Origin: Pyrocephalus nanus
Lineage: Eukaryota > Chordata > Aves > Passeriformes > Tyrannidae
Reading direction: 5' to 3'
DNA: 64,000 nucleotides
Assembly (NCBI GenBank): GCA_038380795.1
Contig: CM076261.1
Location: 5,648,556 to 5,712,555 of the forward strand
Below are positions 27,631-64,000 of the stretch, one piece after another; positions within the stretch are counted from its first letter, which is position 1; every line of letters starts with the position of its first letter. Both the position numbers and the translations under genes were made by a program. The notes beneath the pieces are model-generated. The model made no database searches. It saw only the letters and a list, made by a program, of their open reading frames with translations, and was not told the origin of the DNA.

Positions 27631-27770
27631 GTTGCAAGGGATCACAATGATCATTCTAGTCCAAGTGCCTAATTCAAGGCTGGACAAAAAAAGCTAAAGC
27701 ATGTTGTCAAGGACATTGTCCAAATGCCTCCTAACACTGGCAGGTTTGGGGATTCTGACATGGCCCCTCT
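27631..27770 (-). mobile_element. CR1 LINE fragment, antisense
   Basis: The run 'GTTGTCAAGGACATTGTCC', then 'AAATGCCTCC...ACACTGGCAGG', resembles reverse-complement CR1 3' sequence in birds. It follows a diverged 'TCACAATGATCATTCTAGTC' segment corresponding to the CR1 terminus. Edges are approximate. Confidence 0.65.
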
Positions 27771-28257
27771 GCACCCCCAGCATGGCAGGGGCAAAGCCCA
27801 GAGTCGAGACCTGCATCTGCAGGGCTCAGCCTGTGACTGCTGCAGCGAGCCCGTGTCTGCTCCATAGGCACACAGAGCAAGGGATATCCATGCCCAGGAA
27901 AGCTGAGCTGCTGCACATCCCACCCCAGAGCTCATCCATGCTGCTAGCACACAGTATGGTTCCCAGTGACCCAAAGGGTGGGCAGCCATCCATCCCCCTG
28001 GCCCTTGTGGGACACCCCTCCTTGTGGGCTACCAGAGAGGCTTGAAGTCTGGGATGTAAGGGAGTGTGGGGAATCCACCGAGGGTTCCATGGCAAGTAGG
28101 TGTCCACCCATGTGGGGACAGCACTGGGCTGCTTTATACACACAGATCCTGTAAGCAATTTTTTGTGGATTTTTTTTGTTTTGTTTGTTTGTTTATTGTG
28201 CTTGGGGTTTTTCATTGTCCGGTTGGTTAATTTTTACCAATTATTGGCCTTTGCATT

Positions 28258-28640
28258 TGTCCTGGTTCTGACCAGGACAGGGTTACCTTTTGCAGCAGCC
28301 AGGAGAGGCACAGCCAGGACCCTGGGGTTATTCAATACCACCTCCCCTCATGGGCAGGGGGCACAGAAGGGTGAGGGGTTACTCAGATTTTGGGCGTTGT
28401 GCGGTGGGGTGGCACCAAACCAGTGTAGTGACAGCTGCATGTGCATTGTTCACCTGTCTTGTACACTCTGCCAGTTGTATTGTTGTTACTGTTTGCTTTC
28501 TTATCTCATTGCTGTTTCCAGTTAATTGCTCTTATCTCAACCTGTGATCTTTACTTTTTTGTGCCTCCCAACTCCTCTTCATCCTGCTGCAGGGGGTAAG
28601 TGAGGAAGCGGCCAGTGGACTCGAGTGTTTCAATGGGAAC
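28258..28640 (+). mobile_element. Solo/truncated endogenous-retrovirus LTR of bird type
   Basis: Begins TGTCCTGGTTCTGACCAGGA, the characteristic opening of a widespread bird ERV LTR. A CAGCAGCCAGGAGAGGCACA-like block follows, then GATTTTGGGCG, TTATCTCAACC followed by a T-rich run, and GTAAGTGAGGAAGCGGCC near the 3' side. These blocks are in the expected order. The expected ending (inverted TG...CA terminus) is not clear, so the 3' boundary is approximate and the copy is probably truncated. No retroviral gene was seen beside it. Confidence 0.72.
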
Positions 28641-30870
28641 ACTGAATTGGGAAATAACATTCCTACACCAGAAGAGCATTGTAGAGCAGAGGTGCTGGCT
28701 GGAGCGCTTGGCGTCCCACCAGGGTCTGGGCTGGAGGAGGGAGGCCAAAACAGATCAGAAATTTATGGCCAAATCTGCCCTGTACTTTAGCCAGTTCTAG
28801 GCTGAGCAGTTCAGGCTACATTGCTTATTCTCCCCAGACCACATATACATGAAGTATCATCACAGACAAGGAATTTAAGATTAGAGAACAGCAAGGTAGA
28901 AGGAGAAGGAAAAGAAGAAGGCAGGGAAAGGCTGGAACAAAAGACTTAACTAGGAAGAAGACACGAGGTGTGTCAGCTCTTGGTGCTGGGGCCAGACTGG
29001 CAGCCACCCGGTCCTTACAGCAGAATTCAGATAAATTCAGACTAAAGCCTAATGTTTTGTCAAAACCATATCTATCTGGCACACTTCCTTACAAGCAAAG
29101 GCTTTTGTAGCACTCCCAAGGAGGTGGCTTAGCATCGCTTCTAATTACCCCAACGCGTGGCCCCACCCAGAGCGCTACACACAAAAGCCATTACCGCAAA
29201 CCCTCCCTCTCTTGTAGCTCAACATCTGCTCTCCAACTGAGCCACACTGGTGCCACAGCCACTTGGCTGGGGCGCCTTCCCACCGTGTGCCAGCCTGGTG
29301 CCTCAGTCTGAGCTGGCAACCACTCTGGCTGTGAAGACAAATCCCTCCTCCCTGGGTTACAATACTGGCATTTGTCCGCTATTATTTGCTCCAGCTCCCC
29401 TGCATGATTAGAGGGGTCTTGGGCATCTCTGAGGGGGACAGAAACATCAGTGAGGGTTTGATTAATTTAAGGGAAGGGGAAAGGAGGAAAAGCAGCGGGT
29501 ATTGTCCTGCTTAGGAAACATGCCGCACCTCTGCCAGACAGAAGACCCTGACAAACTCTTGCTCTGCCCAACAATGGAAACCCTCAAACCATGCAGCACA
29601 TGGGGCATCTGCCCAGAAAACCCTAATGAGCAGCCAGCTGACTCACTGCTCAGCTCGCCACTGGTCTGAGAGCTCAGCCAGCAACAAGTGGGAATGTACA
29701 CATCCTCCCCACCAAAACAGTGCAGGGCTGCAGGCCTTCAGTGTACCAACTACATGGCATGACTCCAGAAATTGTGTCCTGCACAGAGGAAGTGCCAATC
29801 CTGGAAACTGTCACTGTTCTTTACATATCTAAACCTGCTGCTCCAAGACAGAAAAATTCATCCACCAAGATAAGATTACTTCAGTAAGAGTCCATTAGGA
29901 TATGATGGACACAAGAGAAAGAATGCCAGCTCGGAAATATTTCTGCAACAGATCCAAACATTGGGCAGACACAGGACATACCACCCTTGTATTGCCTGCA
30001 CTGGCACAGTCACTGCACGCAAGGAAGCAGCGAGACCGAGGAGCGAAAGATGGGCAGGGAGGAGAGAGTGGTGTGAGGAGTAAGTGCCGAGTGTGAGCAG
30101 TCATGGGGGAAACCAACAGGAATGCAGGAGACAACACAACTCCAGCAGTAAGCTCTGTGTCCAGGCACAAGGAGAGCACGGGTGCTGGGTGCAGCAACAC
30201 AAACGACACCACAGAAGAACCAAAAGGCACAGCATCGCTGATGCTTTCATGCATCATGGTTTCTGTTGTACTTTTATATGTGACTGAAGAGTCAGGTTTT
30301 CTATGCAGGCTGCTAGTTAGTTGTATTTACCAATAACAGCAAGAGACCAAGAAAATCACTTTCTACTAAAGCCCGAGGCCTCTTTTTCAAGGCAGTCTCC
30401 CAATATTGGCCTCAAACAATTCAACAACTGTTGTAGAACACAATACTCTTTGCCTTGAAAGGAAAAAGTTAGCTTTGATGGAATTAGGATAAAACTCCAA
30501 ATTAGGGCATTTACAAGAGTTCAAACTATACAGTTACATTTTCTTCAAGGCAGATTGTGCATTCCCAAGTTGTGCCTCTGGTACCTGATATTCTATATTA
30601 CAAGTGCATATTTGCTTTTCATTAGTTATAACCCAGTATTGGTACTGGCACACAAGTTAAGTTTGATGACAGCAATTTTTTACCAGCTGTATAAATACTC
30701 TCAAGTAAACCGAGAGTGAAAGAAGAAAAAATGTATCACAGTCCTTAGAAGAGCAACCTGAATTCCATGTTAAACATGATACAGTTTCAATAACCCCGCA
30801 TGCACTAAATTAGCAATACATTATTGAAATTACCAAACACAAAGTAAAGAGAAATTTCAGTTTAAATCTG

Positions 30871-30876
30871 TTTATT
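30871..30876 (-). terminator. LPIN2: LPIN2 poly(A) signal
   Basis: AATAAA read on the minus strand, followed 28-39 bases later by a GT-rich element (TTTGTGTTTGGT at 30843-30832). That is the usual arrangement of signal and downstream element, so cleavage would fall around 30850. Confidence 0.75.
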
Positions 30877-33800
30877 GTGATAACATTGTTCTGAACACCA
30901 ATAAACATTGCACGGAAGTGTGGGTTGCTGTACCCAAGACAGTCCAGTCTTAACAGAAACCACTGTATTGATATTATCACAGATTTGACATTTTAAACAC
31001 ACTACCTTATTAGTGATTGGGTTGCTTAACAATCAAGTATTCCACATCTTCAAGGTAAAACCAAATGACTGAGGAGAGTTTTCCCACCCTCAAAATAAAC
31101 CAACATTTTAACTTTCATCTGGAAGTAATTAACACTGTAAAAAAATCCCAAACAATTCCATTTTATTTAGCAAATTTTAACTTTGGAAACTAAAACTTCT
31201 TCAGGCAAAAAAGTGACACTTTAAAGGCATCTCAAATTCACTATGTATTTTTGACGGTTCGTTATGAATGTGCATTACAGTCATTTAAACAACTCATTCA
31301 TATGACAGCATTTTCTAGAAGACTTGTATGAAATATTAACATGAAATCTTATCTCTTTTGTCTTTACCATAAGTGGATTCATAGTTTGCTTCAGAAGTTC
31401 CATGACAGAGTTAACACAAGTGTTAAAACTTTTCCAGTTGAAAAAAAAATAAAAGGTTTCAGGAGGAATATACTGATGACAGAAAGCTAAAGAGACATGA
31501 GCCAAGATTGCACATGCAATTGTATACTGCTGGGAATGAGAGCCCAAGTCTTTGAAGTACAAACATGCTTGGTACAGTAAAAAAGAACCAAAAAACCCAC
31601 AATTAAACCCAGAAATGTGTGCCCCTTGAATTGCTGATCTCTTAAGACATTATAGAAATGGGTAATGTCCAAGTCACTAACAAGTTTTGAATTGCAGTGT
31701 TCCTTATTTACTCTCAGACAGGTGTCATTAACTCAGCCTTTGACAGGTTCCAACACTAAGAGGATCTGCATCTTGAACAACACAGTCTTAACAGGGGTGT
31801 GCATGAGCCTACAGACACGCACACTTAGAAGTTCCTCTTTCACAGAAAGAATGATTTAGTTTGCGCTAATTTTAAATCAGTATAGCACAACTTGTTCTCA
31901 AACATTAGTTTCAGGCCACTTCTCTCGACTAAGGTAACAAAGGACAGGCTAATGCTTAATTCTTATTTACCCCGCTTCACATTAATATTGCAGCACAAGC
32001 CTACAGCTGATAGCAAGGAGATGTCTTCTCTAGAGTCAGTAAAGTGCCCAGCAGTCGAAATGATGTAGGTATGCAATGACAGGTACAGTGCCCCCATGCT
32101 CTGTCCCTAAACAGCGTTAACAATCTGAAAAGCTTCAAACACAAGCCAGACTTAGAGAAAACAAATAAGCCCTCTGCCCTACTCAGTATCAGAAATACTC
32201 AGCAACACTTAAATTTTATCAAAAAACAAATATCAAAACTGTAGGTGTTACAGAGGAAAAAAACCCCAGATTTTTTAACTAAGCAACTTTTTGGACATTC
32301 CTACAATGCAAAATGACATTGTTAGCATAGTGAGGAGCTCTCCACACTCACACAACCACCAAATTTATACCAGCTGAAAGTACATGCATTTGGAGATACA
32401 CCTGATATTATTTTTCCATGCTGATCATTTACTCAAGTCCCCACCTTGAAATCCACAGCTCATGACATCCTGAAAAGATGGAGCTGAAGTGAAGCAAAAA
32501 AAAATTAACCACATAAAAAAATTTAACCAACAAAGACATAGCCAAACCTTGGTAACAATTTCTCCCATTTGGAAACTCACTGGAGTTTCATGAAGTACTT
32601 TTATTTTTAGAAAAGCTGTGTAATACCAGGGCCACCAAGAGTAAGTTAAGCTTGGTAAAGAAAGTTTTCACATCCACAAAAGGACTGGTTTAGGAAAGGC
32701 TGCTTCAATCCCTTTATGCAAAATAGAATCTTTAGATAGAATATTTAATCTAATAATTAAAATACTTTATTATGTTGGATTCTTATTTATTTAAAGTATT
32801 TGAGTGACTTAAAAGCTCAAATTCCATTGATATTCAAAGCACTTGGTGATCATGAAAATTTCAGTTCTAGTGAAATCTATGAAATAAATGGTAAGAAAAG
32901 GAAAAGATCCCACATAGAATGATGTTTGTAAGCTGACATTAAAAAAAAAAAAAAAAAAGAAAAAGTAAGCAGTAAGAGCAAAATAACCTTTGAAATCCAT
33001 TTGAACACCGAGCAAACTGGTGACCAAGAACCACTGAAAGTATTGTTCTTACAGTACAAGAATGAGGATACCTTTCAATTCACTGACATGCATGGCACAC
33101 CATGACAGATAGGTAGGGGTTTTTTCCCCACTCTCATTCTCCTGTTTTGAAAGAGATTCCATGTTGATTATGCTTGCCTCCACTCATCATCTAATGTTTT
33201 ACAAATACAGGAACGCACTAGAGTTTTAAAAGGGGGGGGAAAGTAATTTCACTTATATGGTGATCTAAAAATTATTCCCCCCGAGCAGTTCACCAGTTGT
33301 CTAGCGTTAGCTGGTGTTACATCAGAACTGGGGGTTAAGACACTCAGCCTGATAAAGAAAATATTCCTGGAGGGGTGCAAAATTCTCTAAATGCACTCTT
33401 TTGCAGGTAGTGAAACAGAGCAAGCCCCTTTCCCACGTAAGCTGAAGCACAAGCCTTCCTGAGAAGAGTAGCCCTGTGCAGGCACTGCAGCAGGCAGCCA
33501 TACAAATGCCTTCTGAAGATCACTTTCCCTTCCCTGCTCCCACTGGGAGCTGTGCACAGAGAAGAGCTTGCTCCAGAGTCTGTGGAAATTCTGGATGTTG
33601 CCCCTTGAAGGATCTCCAATACACGGCCTCAGGAACACACTTAAGGAGTGAATGACAGGAAGCCTAGAAAGCCCAGAACTGATCATTAAATAATGTTTAA
33701 ATGACTGTAGTCTTTAAGCCCTTGGGGTTGGTGGAATGATACACTCTCACCATAGTTTTGCCCAAAGGAGATTAAATGCACTAATTCAACTTAACAAGCA

Positions 33801-34437
33801 GCTACCTTTGCCTTCAAGTACTTTTGAAGAGAAAAACACTAGCTGCTTCTACAGCTGACAAACACTACAATTGGAATGTAATTTGTTCACAGGCTCTGAT
33901 CGGAACCTGAGGAATGACCAGCATGATGTTTATGAATAACCCAAAACTTGAAGAAAAAAAAAAAAAAAGGAAAAGGTTTTATTCTGCTCTGCAGCATTTA
34001 ACCATTCTCACAGCTGGAATCTCCCTACTTGGGGTGCATTTCCTTCCAGCTCTTGAAAACCTGCAATACAGAATTCTGGAAAGACCTGCAGCAGACAATT
34101 AAAATATTAAATACATAATTTTTTTAGTATTACAATTCCCTGAATATAATCTGTACATACATTTTACTGGCCTACACAGCATACACACACATACGCATCA
34201 TCTCTGTGCTGAAAAAGGAAATAAAAATGCCAGTTCCCCAACTTTTACAGAATTGTTCAAGATTTTTCTTGATGGAAATTAACATGACACAGCTCAGCCT
34301 GAAAACAAAAAAAGCCATACAAGTGTCTGAAGACAACTTTCATTTTTAACAAGCTCATCAAACAGTTTAAATATTGTGTGTAAAAAAAGAAAAATAATAA
34401 GCAGAGTTAGTTTGAGCAGATTTGTACAAGCACAGTC

Positions 34438-34451
34438 TTGTACATGTACAA
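34438..34451. repeat. Perfect 14-base palindrome in LPIN2 3' UTR
   Basis: TTGTACATGTACAA is its own reverse complement. A second TTGTACAA lies 16 bases to its left (34422-34429). Confidence 0.95.
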
Positions 34452-34457
34452 AAGGCA

Positions 34458-34465
34458 TATTTACA
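34458..34465 (-). promoter_or_regulatory. LPIN2: Pumilio-type recognition element in LPIN2 3' UTR
   Basis: On the minus (mRNA) strand the sequence is TGTAAATA, matching the PUM consensus TGTANATA. It sits 6 bases from the palindrome. Binding is inferred only. Confidence 0.5.
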
Positions 34466-35071
34466 TCTTAAAGGGAATTATATGTCTTCAGAGTCTGTCA
34501 GACTAATAAGGTCTGTACATTTTTTGTATTTTAGCTGAGAAAAAAGCACACTGGTCTTAGGCTCTGGCTCCTTTCAAAAATGGCCTAATTGCCCATCTGA
34601 ACATTAAACCACATTTTTTATTAACAGGTCTCACATTCTATTTGGCAGTTCCCATACACTTTTTGGCTTCATTTTAGAAAATATACTATTAAGACGAATT
34701 AAAAAAAAATTAGTCTATGTTTACAATAAGGTCTGTATTGATGAGAATGCGAAGTCATATTTTACCTCAGCATTTAGTTGCCCTGAAGCACTTGGGTACC
34801 ATGACCATCAATGACAGGCCAATCTCAAGTGCCTTAGAACACGCTTATAAAGACAAGCAATAAAGAAACAAAAAAACCCACACACACACCAAAAAATAAG
34901 ACAGTAGCTTTGCATTTTCTTTGTTTCAAACCAACGAAGTTAAAGTGATTTCCTTAGTAAGACTTACGGTACCAATATATAAATTATCATCTTCATTAAG
35001 AAAGTTCTTCACATTTAAACTGAAGTTGAGTAGCTGAATACGAAATTCCATCTCCTGGTGAGAAGTACTTT

Positions 35072-61354
<26,283 letters not shown>

Positions 61355-64000
61355 CTATGGAAGAGAAAGAAAGAAAAAAATAAGTAACCTTAAAACAGAT
61401 TAAAATTTTTTTTTAAATCAATTTTAAAAAAACCTTTTAAATAGATGTGCAATGTCATTTTTCAATTACTCTACTGTAACAAGCTTTACACAAATGTCTT
61501 CAAGAATCAACAGAACTTTGAGCTAATTCTCTTATTAGCAAAAGTCTTCAGAGTTATAAAACTTATTCTTAATAGTTTATCAACTTGAATCTATGATTAA
61601 TTAAACATTTTAAACAAAATTTTGAACCACGTAATTTTTAGACCTCAAAGATTAGAGGTAAGTATGGCTCAGTAACTCAGATAAGCTAAAAAGAAAAATT
61701 CTTTCTCTGAGGACTGCCTATTTAATACAGCTGATCCTTTATTGAAAACGGAGGTAAATGTACATAGGGATGCAAAAAAATCTTAGAAGTCAGGAAAACT
61801 TAGGTAGCGCATACTGCATGTAACTCTTCCTTTACAGCTCTGTAGTTTAAAAATGGCTAAATCACCTTAGAGAAATTATCAAAATATAGAATGGGAGAGA
61901 GGAAATACATATATTAACAAGATTAGGCTACAGTCAAACAGGATAAACAAGAGCAAAAAATCCTTTATTGAATATTCTGTTTAATCCATTAGAAATACTT
62001 CAGTAAATGAATGAATTCTGAATGAGTGCAGATCTTTCAGACCAAGAATACAATGTGAGCTATGACTGCCAGTAAGTAAGGAAAAGTACAAAGATTTCTC
62101 AGAATATCAGTTTTAATAAAAGAGGAGGGAAAACTGTGAAAATGTTCTAATCAAAACCTGAGTGCAACCCTTCCTTGTTCTACTATCTCCTGCCTCTCAC
62201 CCAAAGAGACTGCTACAAGCTTATTTCAAAAACTTCCAAGCAACCACATGCCTGTGAGATTAAGGATATTATTTGGGAGAACATAGAGCAACTGCCATTA
62301 AGCAAGACACAAAATGCTGAACACGTATCAGGACTTAAAGTGTAAAAAGTCTATTTTGGGATAATATTCCTAGAAAAAAAATAGACAAAGAAACTCACCG
62401 TAGACATGCTATCCTATTTTTATTAGTCTTTGAACAAGGTTTAGGATTTTTCTTAATGCCTCTAAACAAAATTGTACGCATTACAAGAGTTCTTCCTACT
62501 GACATACTGCTTTCATCATATAGGTAATTAATCAATTATTTCCGTTCTGAGCCTTCAGAGTCTTCCTTACAGTACAGCAGGATAATTCGCATTCACTCAA
62601 AAGGATGCCACTTTTGTGGCATCTAACAGTACCAATATGATTGTAAACATGCAAGAAATCTAAAACTACTTTCATACACTTAGAGCAGCCACAGAAATAT
62701 TTTTCTCCATCTCAGGCTCCTCATACATTACCCAGTCATATTTATATATTTGAAAAAAAAAAATTCCTCCCTCTTCACAAGACTTACAAAGGAAGGTGAG
62801 AGTTTTCCAATACAGATTTCCAATACAACTGTTTTAAAACTATCCACAGAATTACTATGCTAGGTAACATGCTAGAGAATTTTTCTCCCACAGGTTTTGT
62901 AAAATAGGGTTAATGAAGATAAAAAGAACAGACTGCCATTGAGCGACTAATGAGATTAGCAGGATGGATTCTCTATCAACATTAGTCATTAATTCAATTT
63001 CATCTCTAAGTAGCTTGATGTGCAACTATAAAATTGACTGCTTGCTAGTGAAGTAATAGCTCACTTGCTAAAAAGGGAAGTCGCACTTCAACCTTTCCTC
63101 ATCTGCCCCTCTTAATGAGCTGATTTTAGCTCACTAACACAACTGGCAGAAGTCTACTTTTTTGTTGTTGTTGCTGTTTGTTTCAGTGGGTTAATAAGTT
63201 AGATTAGCTCACAAAGAAGAACATGACTAACACCAGAGTCATGAAGCACAGAGCAGCACCGCAAAGCTAGGAAAAAAAGGAGGCTGAGGCAGGGAACTGA
63301 ACATCTTCCTTCTGATGAGTAAGGTATTTGCTGCATCTATGAAACCCTAACCCAAGACAGAGAGGTAGCAATATCTCTGTTTTGCTGATTGGCAATTAAT
63401 CTTTCCCCCAAATGACAGTCATCTTTAATCTCTAACACACTGTCATTAATCATTCATGGCTACATCTTGGCCTCTTCCAAGAGTGATCTATGGTATTAGC
63501 TTACAAAGAAAAGTTGATTTCATGTCACCCAGGAGATTAAATTTGTTAAAAGAAATGTTTGACACAATCAGGAATACAAGTCTTTAATAGAATTCATAGA
63601 CTTCATTTCAATGAACAGGATTTGAGAAGTGGACATTAGCAAGGAATTCTCTATGATTTAAGTAACAACTTTTTAAAAGCTCGTAATTTCACACCATCTG
63701 CCAAGAACTGAGTTCAGATGACAAATAATCTAGTTTTTTTCTCACATATATGCTAATTGATCTTGTCTAACCACAGAAAATGACCAAAAAAACTACACAA
63801 GACCAAAGTATTCAGCCATTTTACATATCTTCTTGATTTCGTGTAGCAAGAATATCCTGTAGCAATATTATCTCTTCTACAGTACCAGTTACATTTCTGT
63901 AGCTCACAGCACAGCCACTTTTATGATCATATATAAACAGAATAACCTCTCACATGTGAGAGTTCATAACTTTTTCACTCTTACATATGAAAAGGTTATG
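61355..64000 (-). other. LPIN2: LPIN2 5' intron (leads to upstream exon(s) outside or near window edge)
   Basis: AT-rich, no CpG-rich promoter-like segment and no clear transposon. The main promoter and first exon are presumably beyond 64000. A candidate upstream exon with a start codon ends at 62399. Confidence 0.7.
62399..62407 (-). other. LPIN2: Candidate alternative upstream LPIN2 start (3' end of possible exon)
   Basis: On the minus strand ATGTCTACG is followed directly by a consensus donor GTGAGT (62398-62393). Spliced to the first acceptor of coding exon 1 it reads Met-Ser-Thr-Ser-Gln-Thr-Met-Asn-Tyr-Val, in frame with lipin-2. The 5' limit of the exon is not determined. Inference only. 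Confidence 0.35.

Larger units (their letters stand above)
22731..30849. other. Intergenic region between convergent EMILIN2 and LPIN2
   Basis: About 8.1 kb. It holds an antisense CR1 fragment (27631-27770), an LTR (28258-28640), a TA-rich microsatellite (27245-27304) and a GC-richer unclassified block (about 28960-29400). Open frames occur on both strands but none resembles a known family or has convincing splice or promoter context. Unannotated 3' UTR extension of either gene cannot be excluded. Confidence 0.7.
30850..35071 (-). other. LPIN2: LPIN2 3' untranslated region
   Basis: About 4.2 kb from just after the TGA codon (35074-35072) to a poly(A) signal at 30876-30871. Long 3' UTRs are known for LPIN2 in mammals (about 3.5 kb). 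The segment is AT-rich with A runs and several possible earlier signals. It contains a 14-base palindrome and a Pumilio-type site (34438-34465). No gene is supported on the opposite strand. Confidence 0.8.

Noticed and set aside
27669..28215. Overlapping open frames on both strands near 27.7-28.2 kb
   Set aside because: They coincide with an antisense CR1 fragment and adjacent GC-rich sequence, shift strand freely and match no family.
28641..28800. Internal retroviral sequence following the LTR
   Set aside because: No primer-binding site, gag- or pol-like frame was recognised behind the LTR; treated as flanking or unclassified DNA.
29190..29260. tRNA gene on minus strand
   Set aside because: Only a box A-like run is present; there is no box B, anticodon stem or acceptor pairing.

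Overview
The window is vertebrate nuclear DNA, almost certainly from a bird. It holds two multi-exon protein genes arranged tail to tail, with introns, a long 3' UTR and scattered CR1 LINE fragments. An LTR of a type familiar from bird genomes lies between the genes. I cannot name the species. The order EMILIN2 (+) then LPIN2 (-) matches the neighbourhood known from human 18p11.3 (SMCHD1, EMILIN2, LPIN2, MYOM1).

Left part (1-22730): the 3' six coding exons of EMILIN2, a secreted extracellular-matrix glycoprotein. They encode the second half of the EMI domain, a large coiled-coil exon, a proline-rich/short collagen-like exon, a 39-base micro-exon and a gC1q domain split over two exons. All splice sites are GT/AG and all phases join, giving 985 codons to a TAG stop at 22652-22654. 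The signal peptide and the first half of the EMI domain are not present and should lie upstream of the window.

Middle (22731-30850): about 8 kb of intergenic DNA between two converging genes. It holds an antisense CR1 fragment, an ERV-type LTR at about 28258-28640, a TA-rich microsatellite and a GC-richer unclassified block. I see no convincing gene here.

Right part (30850-64000): LPIN2 on the minus strand. All 19 coding exons can be placed, with matching phases, giving 887 codons plus stop (human lipin-2 is about 896). The N-LIP domain, basic nuclear-localisation motif, middle M-Lip region, catalytic DxDxT motif and LxxIL motif are all intact. The 3' UTR is about 4.2 kb and ends at a canonical poly(A) signal near 30871. 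The 5' UTR exon(s) and promoter lie beyond or near the right edge; a candidate alternative upstream exon ending at 62399 would add an in-frame N-terminal extension.

The genes do not form a pathway: EMILIN-2 acts outside the cell, while lipin-2 makes diacylglycerol from phosphatidate and acts in the nucleus. I found no undescribed system. The most testable oddities are the possible lipin-2 N-terminal extension, a palindrome beside a Pumilio-type site in the LPIN2 3' UTR, a T-rich tract directly behind the donor of the big EMILIN2 exon, and a splice-competent cryptic exon in an LPIN2 intron.
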